NCBI RefSeq assembly: GCF_040833965.1
Contig: NZ_CP162142.1
Span: 3,268,001-3,332,000 of the forward strand
DNA length: 64,000 bases
From: Leptospira sp. WS39.C2
GTDB taxonomy: Bacteria; Spirochaetota; Leptospiria; Leptospirales; Leptospiraceae
Direction: 5' to 3'
Positions 53,676 to 62,853 of this stretch are shown in pieces (the stretch's first letter is position 1; each line of letters starts with the position of its first letter). Below the pieces are notes generated by a model. It saw only the letters and a program-made list of their open reading frames with translations. It had not been told where the DNA came from and searched no databases. The position numbers and the translations under genes are program-made.

Positions 53676-56600
53676 ATGGAATTTTTGACTAAAATAGTAT
53701 CCTTCTCACTTCAAAACCGATTACTAATCATCATCTTCACTTCACTTCTCGTATTTGGTGGTTTTTATTCACTAAAACATTTGAAAGTTGATGCTGTTCC
53801 AGACATTACTAATGTCCAGGTTCAAATCATTACTACATCCCCTTCTCTTTCTACACTTGAAATAGAACAATACATCACGTTACCAGTGGAACGGGCCATT
53901 ACTGGAATCCCAAATTTAACAGAAGTTAGATCAGTCTCTAGATACGGTTTTTCATTGGTCACTGCAGTTTTTGCCGAAGGAACGGACCTGTGGAAAAGTA
54001 GACAACTTGTGAGCGAAAAACTAACAGAAGCTTCTGAAAATATTCCTTCCATTTACGGAAAACCAGTCATAGGTCCGATCACAACAGGGTTGGGTGAAGT
54101 TTTTCAATTTACCATTGAAAGTGAATTTCATAACCAAATGGAACTCACTACTTACTTAAATTGGTACATCAATCCCACTCTCAAAACCGTTCCTGGGATA
54201 GTAGAAGTTAATAGTTTTGGAGGAAAAACAAAACAATTCCAAGTAATCGTTGATTCTTTAAAAGCAGCATCACTTGGAATTTCATTCAATGAAATTGTCA
54301 ATGCAGTTCAATCCAATAATCTTTCAACTGGCAGCGGTTATATTGAAAAATCAAAGGAACAACTCATTGTAGGAAGCGATGGCCTTTTAAAAACAATCGT
54401 TGATTTTGAAAAAATTCAAATTGGAAAAATGAAAGATGGTTTCCCAATTTATTTAAGTGCTGTTGCGAAAATTTCGGAAGGAGCAAGATTAAGAAAAGGA
54501 GCAGCCACTGCTTCTGGAAAATCTGAAGTTGTTGGTGCAGTAACATTGATGTTACTTGGAGAAAATTCTCTAGAAGTCACAAAGTCAGTAAAAGATAAAA
54601 TCACTCAAATCGAAAAAACACTACCGACAGGTATGAAAATCAAACCGTATTATGATCGTTCCATAATGGTATCAAATACATTAAAAACAATTGTATGGAA
54701 TCTTTCAGAAGGAGCGATCCTCGTAATTATAATTTTATTTTTGATGATAGGTGATTTTCGTTCTGGTCTAGTCATTGCATCGGTGATACCTCTAGCTATG
54801 TTGATTGCGATTTCATTGATGTTTATTAGAGATTTACCGGCCAATCTGATGTCGATGGGAGCAATTGATTTTGGTTTGATCGTTGATGGAGCCGTGATTC
54901 TCATTGAAAATTCTCATCGAAGACTAGGGCTAAAAGTTAAAGAGTTAAAAAGGTCGCTCACCACTACAGAAAAAAAAGAAACAATACTAGATGCGACCAT
55001 TGAGGTTAGAAAAGCAACGATTTATGGAGAAATTATTATAGGAATCGTTTACATTCCTATCCTTACTTTAAGTGGGACAGAAGGTAAAATGTTTATACCC
55101 ATGGCAACGACTGTTCTATTTGCCTTAATTGGATCTTTTGTCCTTACACTTACAATCATTCCAGTACTTGCTTCTTTCTTTTTGCATGCAGATACAAAAC
55201 AAGAATCAAAAACTATATTCTTTCAAAAAATACAAAACTGGTACATCCCAAAACTAAATTATAGTTTTAAAAAACCAAATAATATTATGTATTCAACGAT
55301 TGGGATATTTATTATTTCTATTATTCTGTTTTTTAGATTAGGTGGAGAATTTTTACCAAAACTTGATGAAGGAAACCTACTAATTGAAATTAGCCGATAC
55401 CCTTCTACAACCCTCACGGAATCATTAAACTCTTCTACAAAAATTGAATCGGCAATTTTAAAGGAAATACCAGAAATCACAGAAATTGTTTCTCGGACAG
55501 GATCTCCTGAATTGGCAATAGAACCGATGGGAGTAGAAAAAACAGATATGTATTTGGATATGAAACCTCGTTCCGAGTGGAAACATTCAAAAGCTGAAAT
55601 TGAAAAAAAGCTAGAAAATATCATCCAAAGAGTTTCACCTCAAGTTGCATACGGTTTATCACAGCCGATCGAAATGAGAAACAATGAAATAATGGCAGGT
55701 ATACGAGCTGATGTTGGCATTAAAGTATTCGGCGATGATTTGGTTCAATTAAAATTGATTGCAGAAGAGATTTCATCTAAGATCAAACATATCGAAGGTG
55801 TTGTAGATTTAAGAATCGAACAACTTTATGGATTAGAATATTTTCGTATAAAACCAAACCGTGAGAAGTTAGCAAGATACAATTTAAATATTTTAGATAT
55901 CAATCGTATCACAGAATCTTTTTCTTCAGGTGTACCTGCTGGAGTAGTTTATGAAGGTATGAAAAGATTTGATATAGTTATAAAAACAGATATCAATTCG
56001 GATCCAGAACGCATCAAAAATATCCCAATCAGTGTTGGTCAAAATCAGTTTGCCCCGTTTCATGAACTAGTTGATATGAAAATTGAAGATGGTCCCGTTC
56101 AAATTTACCATCAAAACCAGAATCGATATGCTTTAGTGCAGTTTAATATCAGAGGCAGTGATATGGTTACAACAGTTGGAAAAGTTAAAGATACTTTATT
56201 AGATAAAATGAAATTTCCAGCAGGATATTATTTCACTTTAGGAGGAGAGTTTGAAAAATTTGAATCTGCCACCAATACTTTGTTTGTTGTAGTTCCAATC
56301 ACATTATTGATCATATTCTTGTTGTTGTATTTTGCATTTCATGAAATATATGCAGCTTTTATTATTTTTCTCAATGTACCTTTTGCAATTACGGGAGGGA
56401 TTTTAGCTTTATACATACGTGATTTACCTTTTAGTATCTCAGCAGGTGTTGGTTTTATCGCCTTATTTGGAATAGCTGTTTTAAATGGATTGGTTTTGAT
56501 AAGTTTTATTAAAACGTTAGAAGGAAGTGGGAAAACTCTAGAAGAGGCAATCAAGGAAGCAACCATTTCAAGACTCAGGCCCGTTCTCACAACAGCATTA

Positions 56601-56786
56601 CTTGCATCAATTGGTTTCATACCAATGGCAATCAGCACTTCTCCTGGAGCCGAGGTACAACGTCCCTTGGCTACAGTAGTGATCGGAGGATTGATCACAG
56701 CGAGTGGATTAACCCTCTTTGTCCTTCCTATCGTTTATTTAAAGTTATTTGCGAAGAAATCTTTCATACTTTCAAAAGAAGCATAA
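53676..56786 (+). CDS. heavy-metal RND efflux pump, CzcA/CusA family
   Basis: Proton-driven inner-membrane pump of 1036 residues. The HME-RND signature in span 4, DFGLIVDGAVILIEN, matches the divalent-cation (Co/Zn/Cd/Ni) subgroup more than the Cu/Ag one. Other landmarks: LPVERAITGIPNLTEVRSVS, LGEVFQFTIES, and a C-terminal RLRPVLTTALLASIGFIPMA. ATG 53676 has GGTGGAG upstream; a GTG at 53661 is less likely. The 3' end overlaps the convergent hydrolase gene by 52 bases. Confidence 0.93.
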   Translation: MEFLTKIVSFSLQNRLLIIIFTSLLVFGGFYSLKHLKVDAVPDITNVQVQIITTSPSLSTLEIEQYITLPVERAITGIPNLTEVRSVSRYGFSLVTAVFAEGTDLWKSRQLVSEKLTEASENIPSIYGKPVIGPITTGLGEVFQFTIESEFHNQMELTTYLNWYINPTLKTVPGIVEVNSFGGKTKQFQVIVDSLKAASLGISFNEIVNAVQSNNLSTGSGYIEKSKEQLIVGSDGLLKTIVDFEKIQIGKMKDGFPIYLSAVAKISEGARLRKGAATASGKSEVVGAVTLMLLGENSLEVTKSVKDKITQIEKTLPTGMKIKPYYDRSIMVSNTLKTIVWNLSEGAILVIIILFLMIGDFRSGLVIASVIPLAMLIAISLMFIRDLPANLMSMGAIDFGLIVDGAVILIENSHRRLGLKVKELKRSLTTTEKKETILDATIEVRKATIYGEIIIGIVYIPILTLSGTEGKMFIPMATTVLFALIGSFVLTLTIIPVLASFFLHADTKQESKTIFFQKIQNWYIPKLNYSFKKPNNIMYSTIGIFIISIILFFRLGGEFLPKLDEGNLLIEISRYPSTTLTESLNSSTKIESAILKEIPEITEIVSRTGSPELAIEPMGVEKTDMYLDMKPRSEWKHSKAEIEKKLENIIQRVSPQVAYGLSQPIEMRNNEIMAGIRADVGIKVFGDDLVQLKLIAEEISSKIKHIEGVVDLRIEQLYGLEYFRIKPNREKLARYNLNILDINRITESFSSGVPAGVVYEGMKRFDIVIKTDINSDPERIKNIPISVGQNQFAPFHELVDMKIEDGPVQIYHQNQNRYALVQFNIRGSDMVTTVGKVKDTLLDKMKFPAGYYFTLGGEFEKFESATNTLFVVVPITLLIIFLLLYFAFHEIYAAFIIFLNVPFAITGGILALYIRDLPFSISAGVGFIALFGIAVLNGLVLISFIKTLEGSGKTLEEAIKEATISRLRPVLTTALLASIGFIPMAISTSPGAEVQRPLATVVIGGLITASGLTLFVLPIVYLKLFAKKSFILSKEA

Positions 56787-57541
56787 TCAGCTTTTTGATT
56801 GTAAGAAAGGCCTGGTAATCCATGTTTTTCTGAACCAGGACGAGTGAAACCATGAACCGCTCCAGGATGTGAAACAAAGGTGACTGGAGCTTTTGCATCC
56901 GAAATAGTTTTCACAAATGTTTCTACTGAATTTTTCGGAATAAATGGATCATCCGCACCATGGTGGACCAAAACTTTGGTTTTGATTTTTTTAACACCTG
57001 TCGCCAAATTTTTACTTCCTAAAAATCCATGAAATGAAACAACTCCACCTTTCAGATCTGCACCATCTAACGCAAGTTCAATTACTCCGCCACCACCAAA
57101 ACAATATCCGATAGCACCAATTTGATTCACATCAACATTTGGATTAGATTTTAAAATCTCGATTGCTTTATAGATTTTTTTAAGGAGGATTTTTGGATCA
57201 CCATTTGCGCTTGAAAGTTTTCCAGCTTCTACATGATCTTTCGCCAATATACCTTTTCCATAAACATCCATTACAAATGCAACATATCCCATATCAGCTA
57301 ATTGTTTTGCTCTTTGTTTTGGGTAATCGTTTACACCCCACCATTCATGAATGACGAGGATTCCAGGTCGTTTGCCAGTGATTTTGGAATCCAATGCTAA
57401 ATAACCTTCGTAAGTTTTACCATCCAACTTATATTCTAACGGAGTACCCGTTATTGTTGATTTGACTGGAAGTTCTGCTGTGGGCATCGAACTACATTGT
57501 AACACAAACAATGTTACTAAAATGGAAAGGAACAGCTTCAT
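56735..57541 (-). CDS. dienelactone hydrolase family lipoprotein
   Basis: An alpha/beta hydrolase of 268 residues. The ATG at 57541 starts MKLFLSILVTLFVLQC, a lipoprotein signal (Cys16), so the longer frame to 57616 is rejected. The nucleophile is Cys in GAIGYCFGGGGVIELA, as in dienelactone hydrolase; the Asp is in HHGADDPFIPK and the His in PGAVHGFTRPG. Exported lipid-anchored members are less usual; substrate unknown. Confidence 0.87.
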   Translation of the reverse strand: MKLFLSILVTLFVLQCSSMPTAELPVKSTITGTPLEYKLDGKTYEGYLALDSKITGKRPGILVIHEWWGVNDYPKQRAKQLADMGYVAFVMDVYGKGILAKDHVEAGKLSSANGDPKILLKKIYKAIEILKSNPNVDVNQIGAIGYCFGGGGVIELALDGADLKGGVVSFHGFLGSKNLATGVKKIKTKVLVHHGADDPFIPKNSVETFVKTISDAKAPVTFVSHPGAVHGFTRPGSEKHGLPGLSYNQKADYASFESMKDFFANNFK

Positions 57542-57902
57542 AAATCTCCTATAGGTAATTGAAAACATCTTGTGATCAAAAACCAACTTTTCCATTTTTA
57601 GATTAATTTTTAACATTTGAAAGTAGAAAATTTTATAAGAAACATAGGATATGAATTAAAAAATAGGCTCCCTTTATCCTCGAATTGACCTTTAAATGAC
57701 TTTTTGTCGTTTGAAAACTTCAAAATCCTAAGTTTCCATTGTTCAGTTAAACCCCAATAAATATACCGATCAGTTCACTACCAAAAATTCAAGGTAAACC
57801 GTTCGGTTCACCTATTTTAATAAAATGATATTTTTTTGTTAGTTGGTTTTTTTTAATCGCAAGACAAAGCTTGCTTTTATCTTTTTATCCTGAGGACAAA
57901 AA
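57542..57902. other. intergenic region with TetR-type direct repeats
   Basis: 361 bases between the divergent hydrolase and acyl-CoA dehydrogenase genes. Apart from the two related 14-base elements listed separately it is AT-rich, and a T-run lies at 57831-57856. No gene or RNA is supported. Confidence 0.5.
57765..57811. promoter_or_regulatory. two direct operator-like elements, 33 bases apart
   Basis: ACCGATCAGTTCAC at 57765-57778 and ACCGTTCGGTTCAC at 57798-57811 agree at 12 of 14 bases and repeat at three helical turns. The second contains ACCGTTCGGT, a variant of the palindrome at 6234. About 90 bases before the acyl-CoA dehydrogenase start; probably bound by a TetR-type lipid regulator not encoded next to it. 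Confidence 0.5.
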
Positions 57903-59615
57903 ATGATCCAAAACAATTACTTTCTCAGCAACGAAGACCTTAAAGAACATTTTTATGAATTAATCGATTGGAATGAAATTGTCCCTATCTATGAAAACCA
58001 ATTCGCAGACGTAAAACTTTTTGAATCTACAAAGAATCCTAAACTCGAAATGGCACCTTCTTCTGTAGAAGAAGCAACTTCGTATTATGAAGAAATTTTA
58101 AAATCATGTGGTGAAATTAGTGGAATGTATGTTTCCCAAGTAGCTTCAACAGTCGATTCAAAAGGACTAAAATTTGAGAATGGTGAAGTATCCCATCCAA
58201 AAGAGATGGTTGATGTCATTCAAATGTATCATGATGCAGGACTAGGTCCAGCTGCTTTTAAACGAAAGTATGGTGGACTAGGAGTGCCAAGTATCATCAA
58301 AGCAATGATTGCTGAAATTATGTATCGTTCCGATAGTTCCATTACCATCGCAGTTGGAAGTATGGGTCTTGCTGCCATCTTAGAAGTTTGTGCAACGGAA
58401 GATATGAAGAACGAATGGATTCCAAAACTCATCTCTGGAAATTATACAGTCACAATGGGTTTATCAGAACCAGACTATGGATCTGACTTACCTAACATCA
58501 CAACTAAAGCAACGAAAAAAGGAGAAGAATGGTTTTTGAATGGAACCAAACGATTCCAAACTGTTGCCTGCGGAATTAATGGAAGTCCAGGGATCACTCT
58601 TACATTAGCAAGGACTGGAACACAAGAGAGTGGTGCAAGAGGGTTATCATTTTTTATCGTTGAAAATAAAGAGTACCAAATACAAGGAATCGAAAAAAAA
58701 TTAGGAATCAAAGCTTCTGCTACATGTGAAACTGTTTTTGAGAATAGCAAAGGTTATTTGGTAGGTAAAGAAGGATTTGGTCTCGTAAAATACGTAATGG
58801 GGATGTTAAATGGAGCAAGACTCAGTGTTTCATCCCAAGGGACAGGGATCGTCACTGCTGCATTTGAAGAAGCAATCAAATACGCTAAGGAAAGGAATCA
58901 ATTCGGGAAACCGATTTATGAAATACCTGCTGTTCGTAGATTATTAGACCGAATGGAAAGAGAACTGGCAGGAATGCGTTGTCTCATGGTAGAGGCTGCT
59001 TATTCTGTAGATAAATATTATTGGTATGAAGATGGAAGAGAAGTTTCGTCTGAAGAAAGTAAAACTGCAAAATTTTGGGAAAAAGTTGCCAATACTTTAA
59101 CACCTATTTCCAAATATTACAATTCGGAAATGTGTAACGATTTAGTTTACGATGGATTACAAGTATTAGGTGGAGCTGGTTACACCGAAGATTATGATTT
59201 ATCTCGTTTGTACCGTGATGCAAGGATTACAAATATCTATGACGGTACAACACAAATCCAAGTAAATGCTGCAATTGGAGGAGTTATTTCTGGAATGAGC
59301 GAAACTGGCACTTTCCGAGCATATCTCGACCATTTGTCAAAAGGATCTGAAGGGAATCAATCCCTGAAAGAAATTAGGAATGTTTTTGAATCAGTTGTGG
59401 ATACCTTTAAATCAATCAAAGAACAAAATATAAAGGAAGCATTTAGTTTTGAAGTCGTTGAATCGGCAGCAAGAGTTGTTATCGGATATCTAATGGAACG
59501 AAGTAAAAACAAATCAATATCTAGAAAAGAACTTCGAACTAAGTGGTGTAAAGATTTTCATAACGATAGTTTCGCGATACTTTCAGCCAACTTAATCAAA
59601 TTAAAGAAAACATAA
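57903..59615 (+). CDS. acyl-CoA dehydrogenase family protein
   Basis: FAD enzyme of 570 residues, first step of beta-oxidation. Family motifs: TMGLSEPDYGSDLPNITTKA, NGTKRFQTVACG, GMLNGARLSVSSQGTGI, YAKERNQFGKPIYEIPAVR, VLGGAGYTEDYDLSRLYRDARI. At the catalytic-base position the usual YEGT reads YDGTTQIQ, an Asp for Glu. About 170 residues longer than short/medium-chain enzymes, as in FadE-like long-chain members. Preceded by operator-like elements and a TGAGGA ribosome site. Confidence 0.9.
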   Translation: MIQNNYFLSNEDLKEHFYELIDWNEIVPIYENQFADVKLFESTKNPKLEMAPSSVEEATSYYEEILKSCGEISGMYVSQVASTVDSKGLKFENGEVSHPKEMVDVIQMYHDAGLGPAAFKRKYGGLGVPSIIKAMIAEIMYRSDSSITIAVGSMGLAAILEVCATEDMKNEWIPKLISGNYTVTMGLSEPDYGSDLPNITTKATKKGEEWFLNGTKRFQTVACGINGSPGITLTLARTGTQESGARGLSFFIVENKEYQIQGIEKKLGIKASATCETVFENSKGYLVGKEGFGLVKYVMGMLNGARLSVSSQGTGIVTAAFEEAIKYAKERNQFGKPIYEIPAVRRLLDRMERELAGMRCLMVEAAYSVDKYYWYEDGREVSSEESKTAKFWEKVANTLTPISKYYNSEMCNDLVYDGLQVLGGAGYTEDYDLSRLYRDARITNIYDGTTQIQVNAAIGGVISGMSETGTFRAYLDHLSKGSEGNQSLKEIRNVFESVVDTFKSIKEQNIKEAFSFEVVESAARVVIGYLMERSKNKSISRKELRTKWCKDFHNDSFAILSANLIKLKKT

Positions 59616-59643
59616 AAAAAAGGGTCCTCTGATTAGAGGACCC
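59613..59643 (-). terminator. intrinsic terminator of the desaturase operon
   Basis: Perfect nine-base stem GGGTCCTCT/AGAGGACCC (59622-59630 and 59635-59643) with a four-base loop. On the minus strand it is followed directly by eight T, the classical form. Lies between convergent genes and could also stop plus-strand transcripts less well. Confidence 0.8.
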
Positions 59644-59660
59644 ACGAGAAAGGAAAGGAA

Positions 59661-59694
59661 AAGTCTTCCTCCATTGCGACCTGGGGGAAGACTT
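59661..59694. terminator. second hairpin between convergent genes
   Basis: AAGTCTTCC (59661-59669) and GGAAGACTT (59686-59694) form a nine-base stem with a 16-base loop, extendable by CC/GG inside. No T-run adjoins, so it may assist the neighbouring terminator or protect the 3' end. Confidence 0.45.
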
Positions 59695-59705
59695 AAGAGT
59701 TCAGA

Positions 59706-60887
59706 TTAAGTGAGTGTGACTGTTTTTTCTTCTGTCGAAAGGGAAACTTGGAAACTTGGTTGGCTTATCACCATTGTTGGTTCTAAAAACTTCTTACGTT
59801 TTCCCATAAACTTTGTTGCAATATGATCTGGGAAGGAATAAGCGATGATCCTTTTCCAAACTGATCCAAATTGTTTTAAAAAACTTCCTGTATTATAATG
59901 TTGGCCATACTTTGCACAAATTTCTTTTAATCGAGGTGCTACTTCTCGGTATCGTTTTGCAGGCATATCAGGAAACATATGATGTTCAATTTGATGGCTA
60001 AGGTGACCAGTCATTGTATAAAACAAATTGTTGCCATCCAAGTTAGAGGAACCTTTGAGTTGTCTTAAATACCATTGAGCTTTTGTTTCACCAACAATTT
60101 CATCGGTTGTGAAAGACTCAGCATTTTCCGTAAAATGACCACAAAAAATTACAGCATACGTCCAAAGGTTTCGGATTAAATTAGCGATTAAATTTCCAAG
60201 GATCACTTTGGGGAAATTCAAAAGTGCAAGAGCAGGGAAAAGAACATAGTCTTTTAGAATCTGCGATTCAATCTTTTTAAAAAACAATGCTTTGTAATCT
60301 TTAAGAGTTTTTTTCTTTCTAAGTTTTTTTGGAGTTTCCAAGTATTCAACACGGTATCCATGAGCTCCAATACCCCACTGGAAGTTCATTGCCAAAAACA
60401 TATTGGTAAATGGTTGTGTTAGGTGAACTGGTTTCCATTTTTGAGCTTCTGTTAATCGAGTAAAATTATACCCATAATCATGATCTTTGTTAAGAACATT
60501 GGTATATGTATGGTGCATATAGTTGTGGTAAAATTTCCATTGGTGGGCATTACAAACGATATCCCATTCAAACGTTCTGGAATTAAATCTTGGATCATTC
60601 ATCCAATCGTATTGGCCATGTAATACATTATGACCTAGTTCCATATTGTTAATGATTTTAGAAATGGATAACAACAATGTTCCAGCAACAAAGGAAATTG
60701 GTTCAAAACTAAAGTGTATTAGTCCTCTTCCCAAAAATTCTGTGTATCGGTAGGTTTTGTAAATGGAACGAATATGATCCGCATCTTCTTTTCCAACTTT
60801 TGCCATCACTTCTTCACGAAGTGCATCAACTTCTTTACCAAATGCTTCTATTTCTTCATTGTTTAATTTTTTACTAATTGTTCTCAT
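59706..60887 (-). CDS. membrane fatty-acid desaturase, DesC/DesA-like
   Basis: A 393-residue di-iron desaturase. The three histidine boxes are complete: LGHNVLHGQYDW, FYHNYMHHTYTN and LSHQIEHHMFPDMP; the QxxHH last box is typical of acyl-lipid or acyl-CoA front-type desaturases. Membrane segments lie at about 60-80 and 215-245. It is the second gene of an operon with a ferredoxin-type reductase, 42 bases apart, the same pairing as desB-desC of Pseudomonas. Confidence 0.88.
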   Translation of the reverse strand: MRTISKKLNNEEIEAFGKEVDALREEVMAKVGKEDADHIRSIYKTYRYTEFLGRGLIHFSFEPISFVAGTLLLSISKIINNMELGHNVLHGQYDWMNDPRFNSRTFEWDIVCNAHQWKFYHNYMHHTYTNVLNKDHDYGYNFTRLTEAQKWKPVHLTQPFTNMFLAMNFQWGIGAHGYRVEYLETPKKLRKKKTLKDYKALFFKKIESQILKDYVLFPALALLNFPKVILGNLIANLIRNLWTYAVIFCGHFTENAESFTTDEIVGETKAQWYLRQLKGSSNLDGNNLFYTMTGHLSHQIEHHMFPDMPAKRYREVAPRLKEICAKYGQHYNTGSFLKQFGSVWKRIIAYSFPDHIATKFMGKRKKFLEPTMVISQPSFQVSLSTEEKTVTLT

Positions 60888-60929
60888 TTTAATATCCTAT
60901 GATAAATTCGTTTATAAAACGTGATTATG

Positions 60930-62015
60930 TTATAATTCTAATTCCAAATTAGATTCAGCTCTTGAAACACAAATTTGTATGTTCTCTTCACCTAACTGAG
61001 ATTTTTCCCCATTTGATAAATCTGTAACTTCACCAGTTTGTTTTTTACAAACACATGTATGACAAATTCCCATTCTACAACCACTTTGAGGGTAAATTCC
61101 TTGTTCTTCTAATTCTTCTAAGATAGAACGTTCCCCTTTCACTTGGATGGTTTTGTGACTTAAGGTTAGAAACACATCGACAGTGCCTTCTTTTTTCACA
61201 TTTGTTTGATTCTGACCTGGTAATAAAAAAAGTTCTGATTTTACAGGTAATCCTTCCAACAACGATAAGGCTTTTGTTTGCATCGGAGATGGACCACAAA
61301 CATAAACGGAAGATGTTTTTAAATTCGAAACATGTTGGTCTAAAATTTCTTTGGACAAAAATCCAGATGAAAATCCTTCTTTAGGTATTTCTGAAAATAT
61401 GTAGTGTATGGTTAACCAATTCGCGTCTTTTGCGATCGATTCTAATGAAGATTTCAAAATGATATCATCATAAGATCGAACAAAGTATAATAACTTTGCT
61501 TTCCCAGAATACTTAATTGCCTGTAATTCTTTTAAAATAGAATGAATGGGAGTGATTCCACTTCCACCAGCTAAGAATAACAACTCATTTGGAACATCTT
61601 TCGTGAGAACAAATTCTCCCGATGCTTCCCCTAACTCCAAAAGATCACCTGTTTTGATATTTTGATTGAGAAAGTTAGAAACAAGACCACCTTTCTGGCG
61701 TTTCACGGTGATGTGTAAGTATTTGTCTTTTGGATGAGAAGACAAAGAAAAAAATCTTGTGACCCTTCTGCCTCCAATTTCAACAGTTACAGGAACATGT
61801 TGCCCAGATTGAAAGCCTTTCCAAAGCCAATTTGGTTTTAAAACCAATGTTTTGGCATCGGAAGTTTCATCTATCACAGAAACAACTTTGGCTTTAATTG
61901 CCGTAACTGAAAATCTTGGGTTCAATTCCCCAAGGAAAAAATCGGCCCATTCTTTCGGTTGAAGGGATTGTATGAATTCCCGCGGTCCGTTGTAGATAAA
62001 AGGAAATGTTTTCAT
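60930..62015 (-). CDS. ferredoxin reductase, electron donor to the desaturase
   Basis: A 361-residue flavoprotein. Order: FAD domain (TRFFSLSS, KGGLVSNFL), NAD(P) domain (LLFLAGGSGITPIHSIL, YVCGPSPM), then a plant-type ferredoxin with CRMGICHTCVC and ICVSRAE. It should pass electrons from NAD(P)H through FAD and [2Fe-2S] to the desaturase. ATG 62015 has GAGGCG upstream and is preferred to 62054, which falls in the operator palindrome. Confidence 0.9.
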   Translation of the reverse strand: MKTFPFIYNGPREFIQSLQPKEWADFFLGELNPRFSVTAIKAKVVSVIDETSDAKTLVLKPNWLWKGFQSGQHVPVTVEIGGRRVTRFFSLSSHPKDKYLHITVKRQKGGLVSNFLNQNIKTGDLLELGEASGEFVLTKDVPNELLFLAGGSGITPIHSILKELQAIKYSGKAKLLYFVRSYDDIILKSSLESIAKDANWLTIHYIFSEIPKEGFSSGFLSKEILDQHVSNLKTSSVYVCGPSPMQTKALSLLEGLPVKSELFLLPGQNQTNVKKEGTVDVFLTLSHKTIQVKGERSILEELEEQGIYPQSGCRMGICHTCVCKKQTGEVTDLSNGEKSQLGEENIQICVSRAESNLELEL

Positions 62016-62038
62016 TTTCGCCTCGTTTTCGCATTTAA

Positions 62039-62151
62039 GTGAACAGGTGTTCACGGAGTTATTTAATAGTGTTAACTTACGACGTTAGCTATGTCAACCC
62101 AAAACTAGGAAAATTTCCTTGCTTTTGGAAAAAAAGTGAACGAATGTTTAC
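62039..62151. promoter_or_regulatory. palindromic operators of the desaturase regulator
   Basis: GTGAACAGGTGTTCAC at 62039-62054 is a perfect 16-base palindrome just before the reductase gene. GTGAACGAATGTTTAC at 62136-62151, just before the regulator start, is a two-mismatch version. The GTGAACA/TGTTCAC half-site resembles known DesT/FabR-type sites. Likely bound by the adjacent TetR protein. Confidence 0.7.
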
Positions 62152-62168
62152 TCAATTCTTTTCCCAAA

Positions 62169-62786
62169 ATGAACAAACGAGACTCCCAAAAGCAAAAAAC
62201 CCACTCAAACCTCTTGGAAAGTGCCCTCCAATTGATGGGAGAAGAGAAGGGATTGGGTGATTTGAGCCTAAGAGAGGTCACAGCTAACGCAGGCATTGTC
62301 CCTGCGGCCTTCTATAGGCATTTTAAGTCGATGGAAGAATTAGGCCTCCATTTGGTGGAGGAATGCAGTGACCGAATCCAAATGATCGTTGGAGATGCGA
62401 GGCTCAAAGGTGCTTACCGTTCGGCCCTTCAATTGACAATTGGTTATTTTTTTGATTATGTAACGAACAATCGTTCCTTATTTCGATTCATTGCAAGAGA
62501 AAGGACAGGCGGAAACCGTAAGATCCGAGAAAACATTCGAGAAGCAATGCGAATGATTGCCCGCGAATTGGCAAAAGATATGCGAATGCCAAAATTGATT
62601 TCCAAAGAAGATACCTCTTTTGCTTCAGAACTGATCGTGAGTATCTGTTTCCAAATGGCTTCAGACTATCTTGATTTGGAAACAAACGAACATTTAGAAA
62701 TGAGAAAGATCAAAGTCCAAACGATCAAACAAGTCCGTCTCGTTTTTATCGGAACGATCCGCGGAAGAAAACACAAACATAGATAA
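62169..62786 (+). CDS. TetR-family regulator, DesT/FabR-like
   Basis: A 205-residue repressor. Helix-turn-helix: LSLREVTANAGIVPAAFYRHFKSMEELGLHLVEE; the C-terminal part RFIARERTGGNRKIRENIREAM is typical of FabR/DesT proteins that sense the ratio of saturated to unsaturated acyl-CoA. Divergent from the reductase-desaturase operon with two copies of a palindrome between, so it probably controls both. ATG 62169 is chosen; the GTG at 62136 lies inside the second operator. Confidence 0.85.
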   Translation: MNKRDSQKQKTHSNLLESALQLMGEEKGLGDLSLREVTANAGIVPAAFYRHFKSMEELGLHLVEECSDRIQMIVGDARLKGAYRSALQLTIGYFFDYVTNNRSLFRFIARERTGGNRKIRENIREAMRMIARELAKDMRMPKLISKEDTSFASELIVSICFQMASDYLDLETNEHLEMRKIKVQTIKQVRLVFIGTIRGRKHKHR

Positions 62787-62853
62787 ATCCAAGATTAAAG
62801 TAAGTGAGGCGCAGAAATTTTTTAGATACAAAGTTGTATCTAAGTTTGAATGT

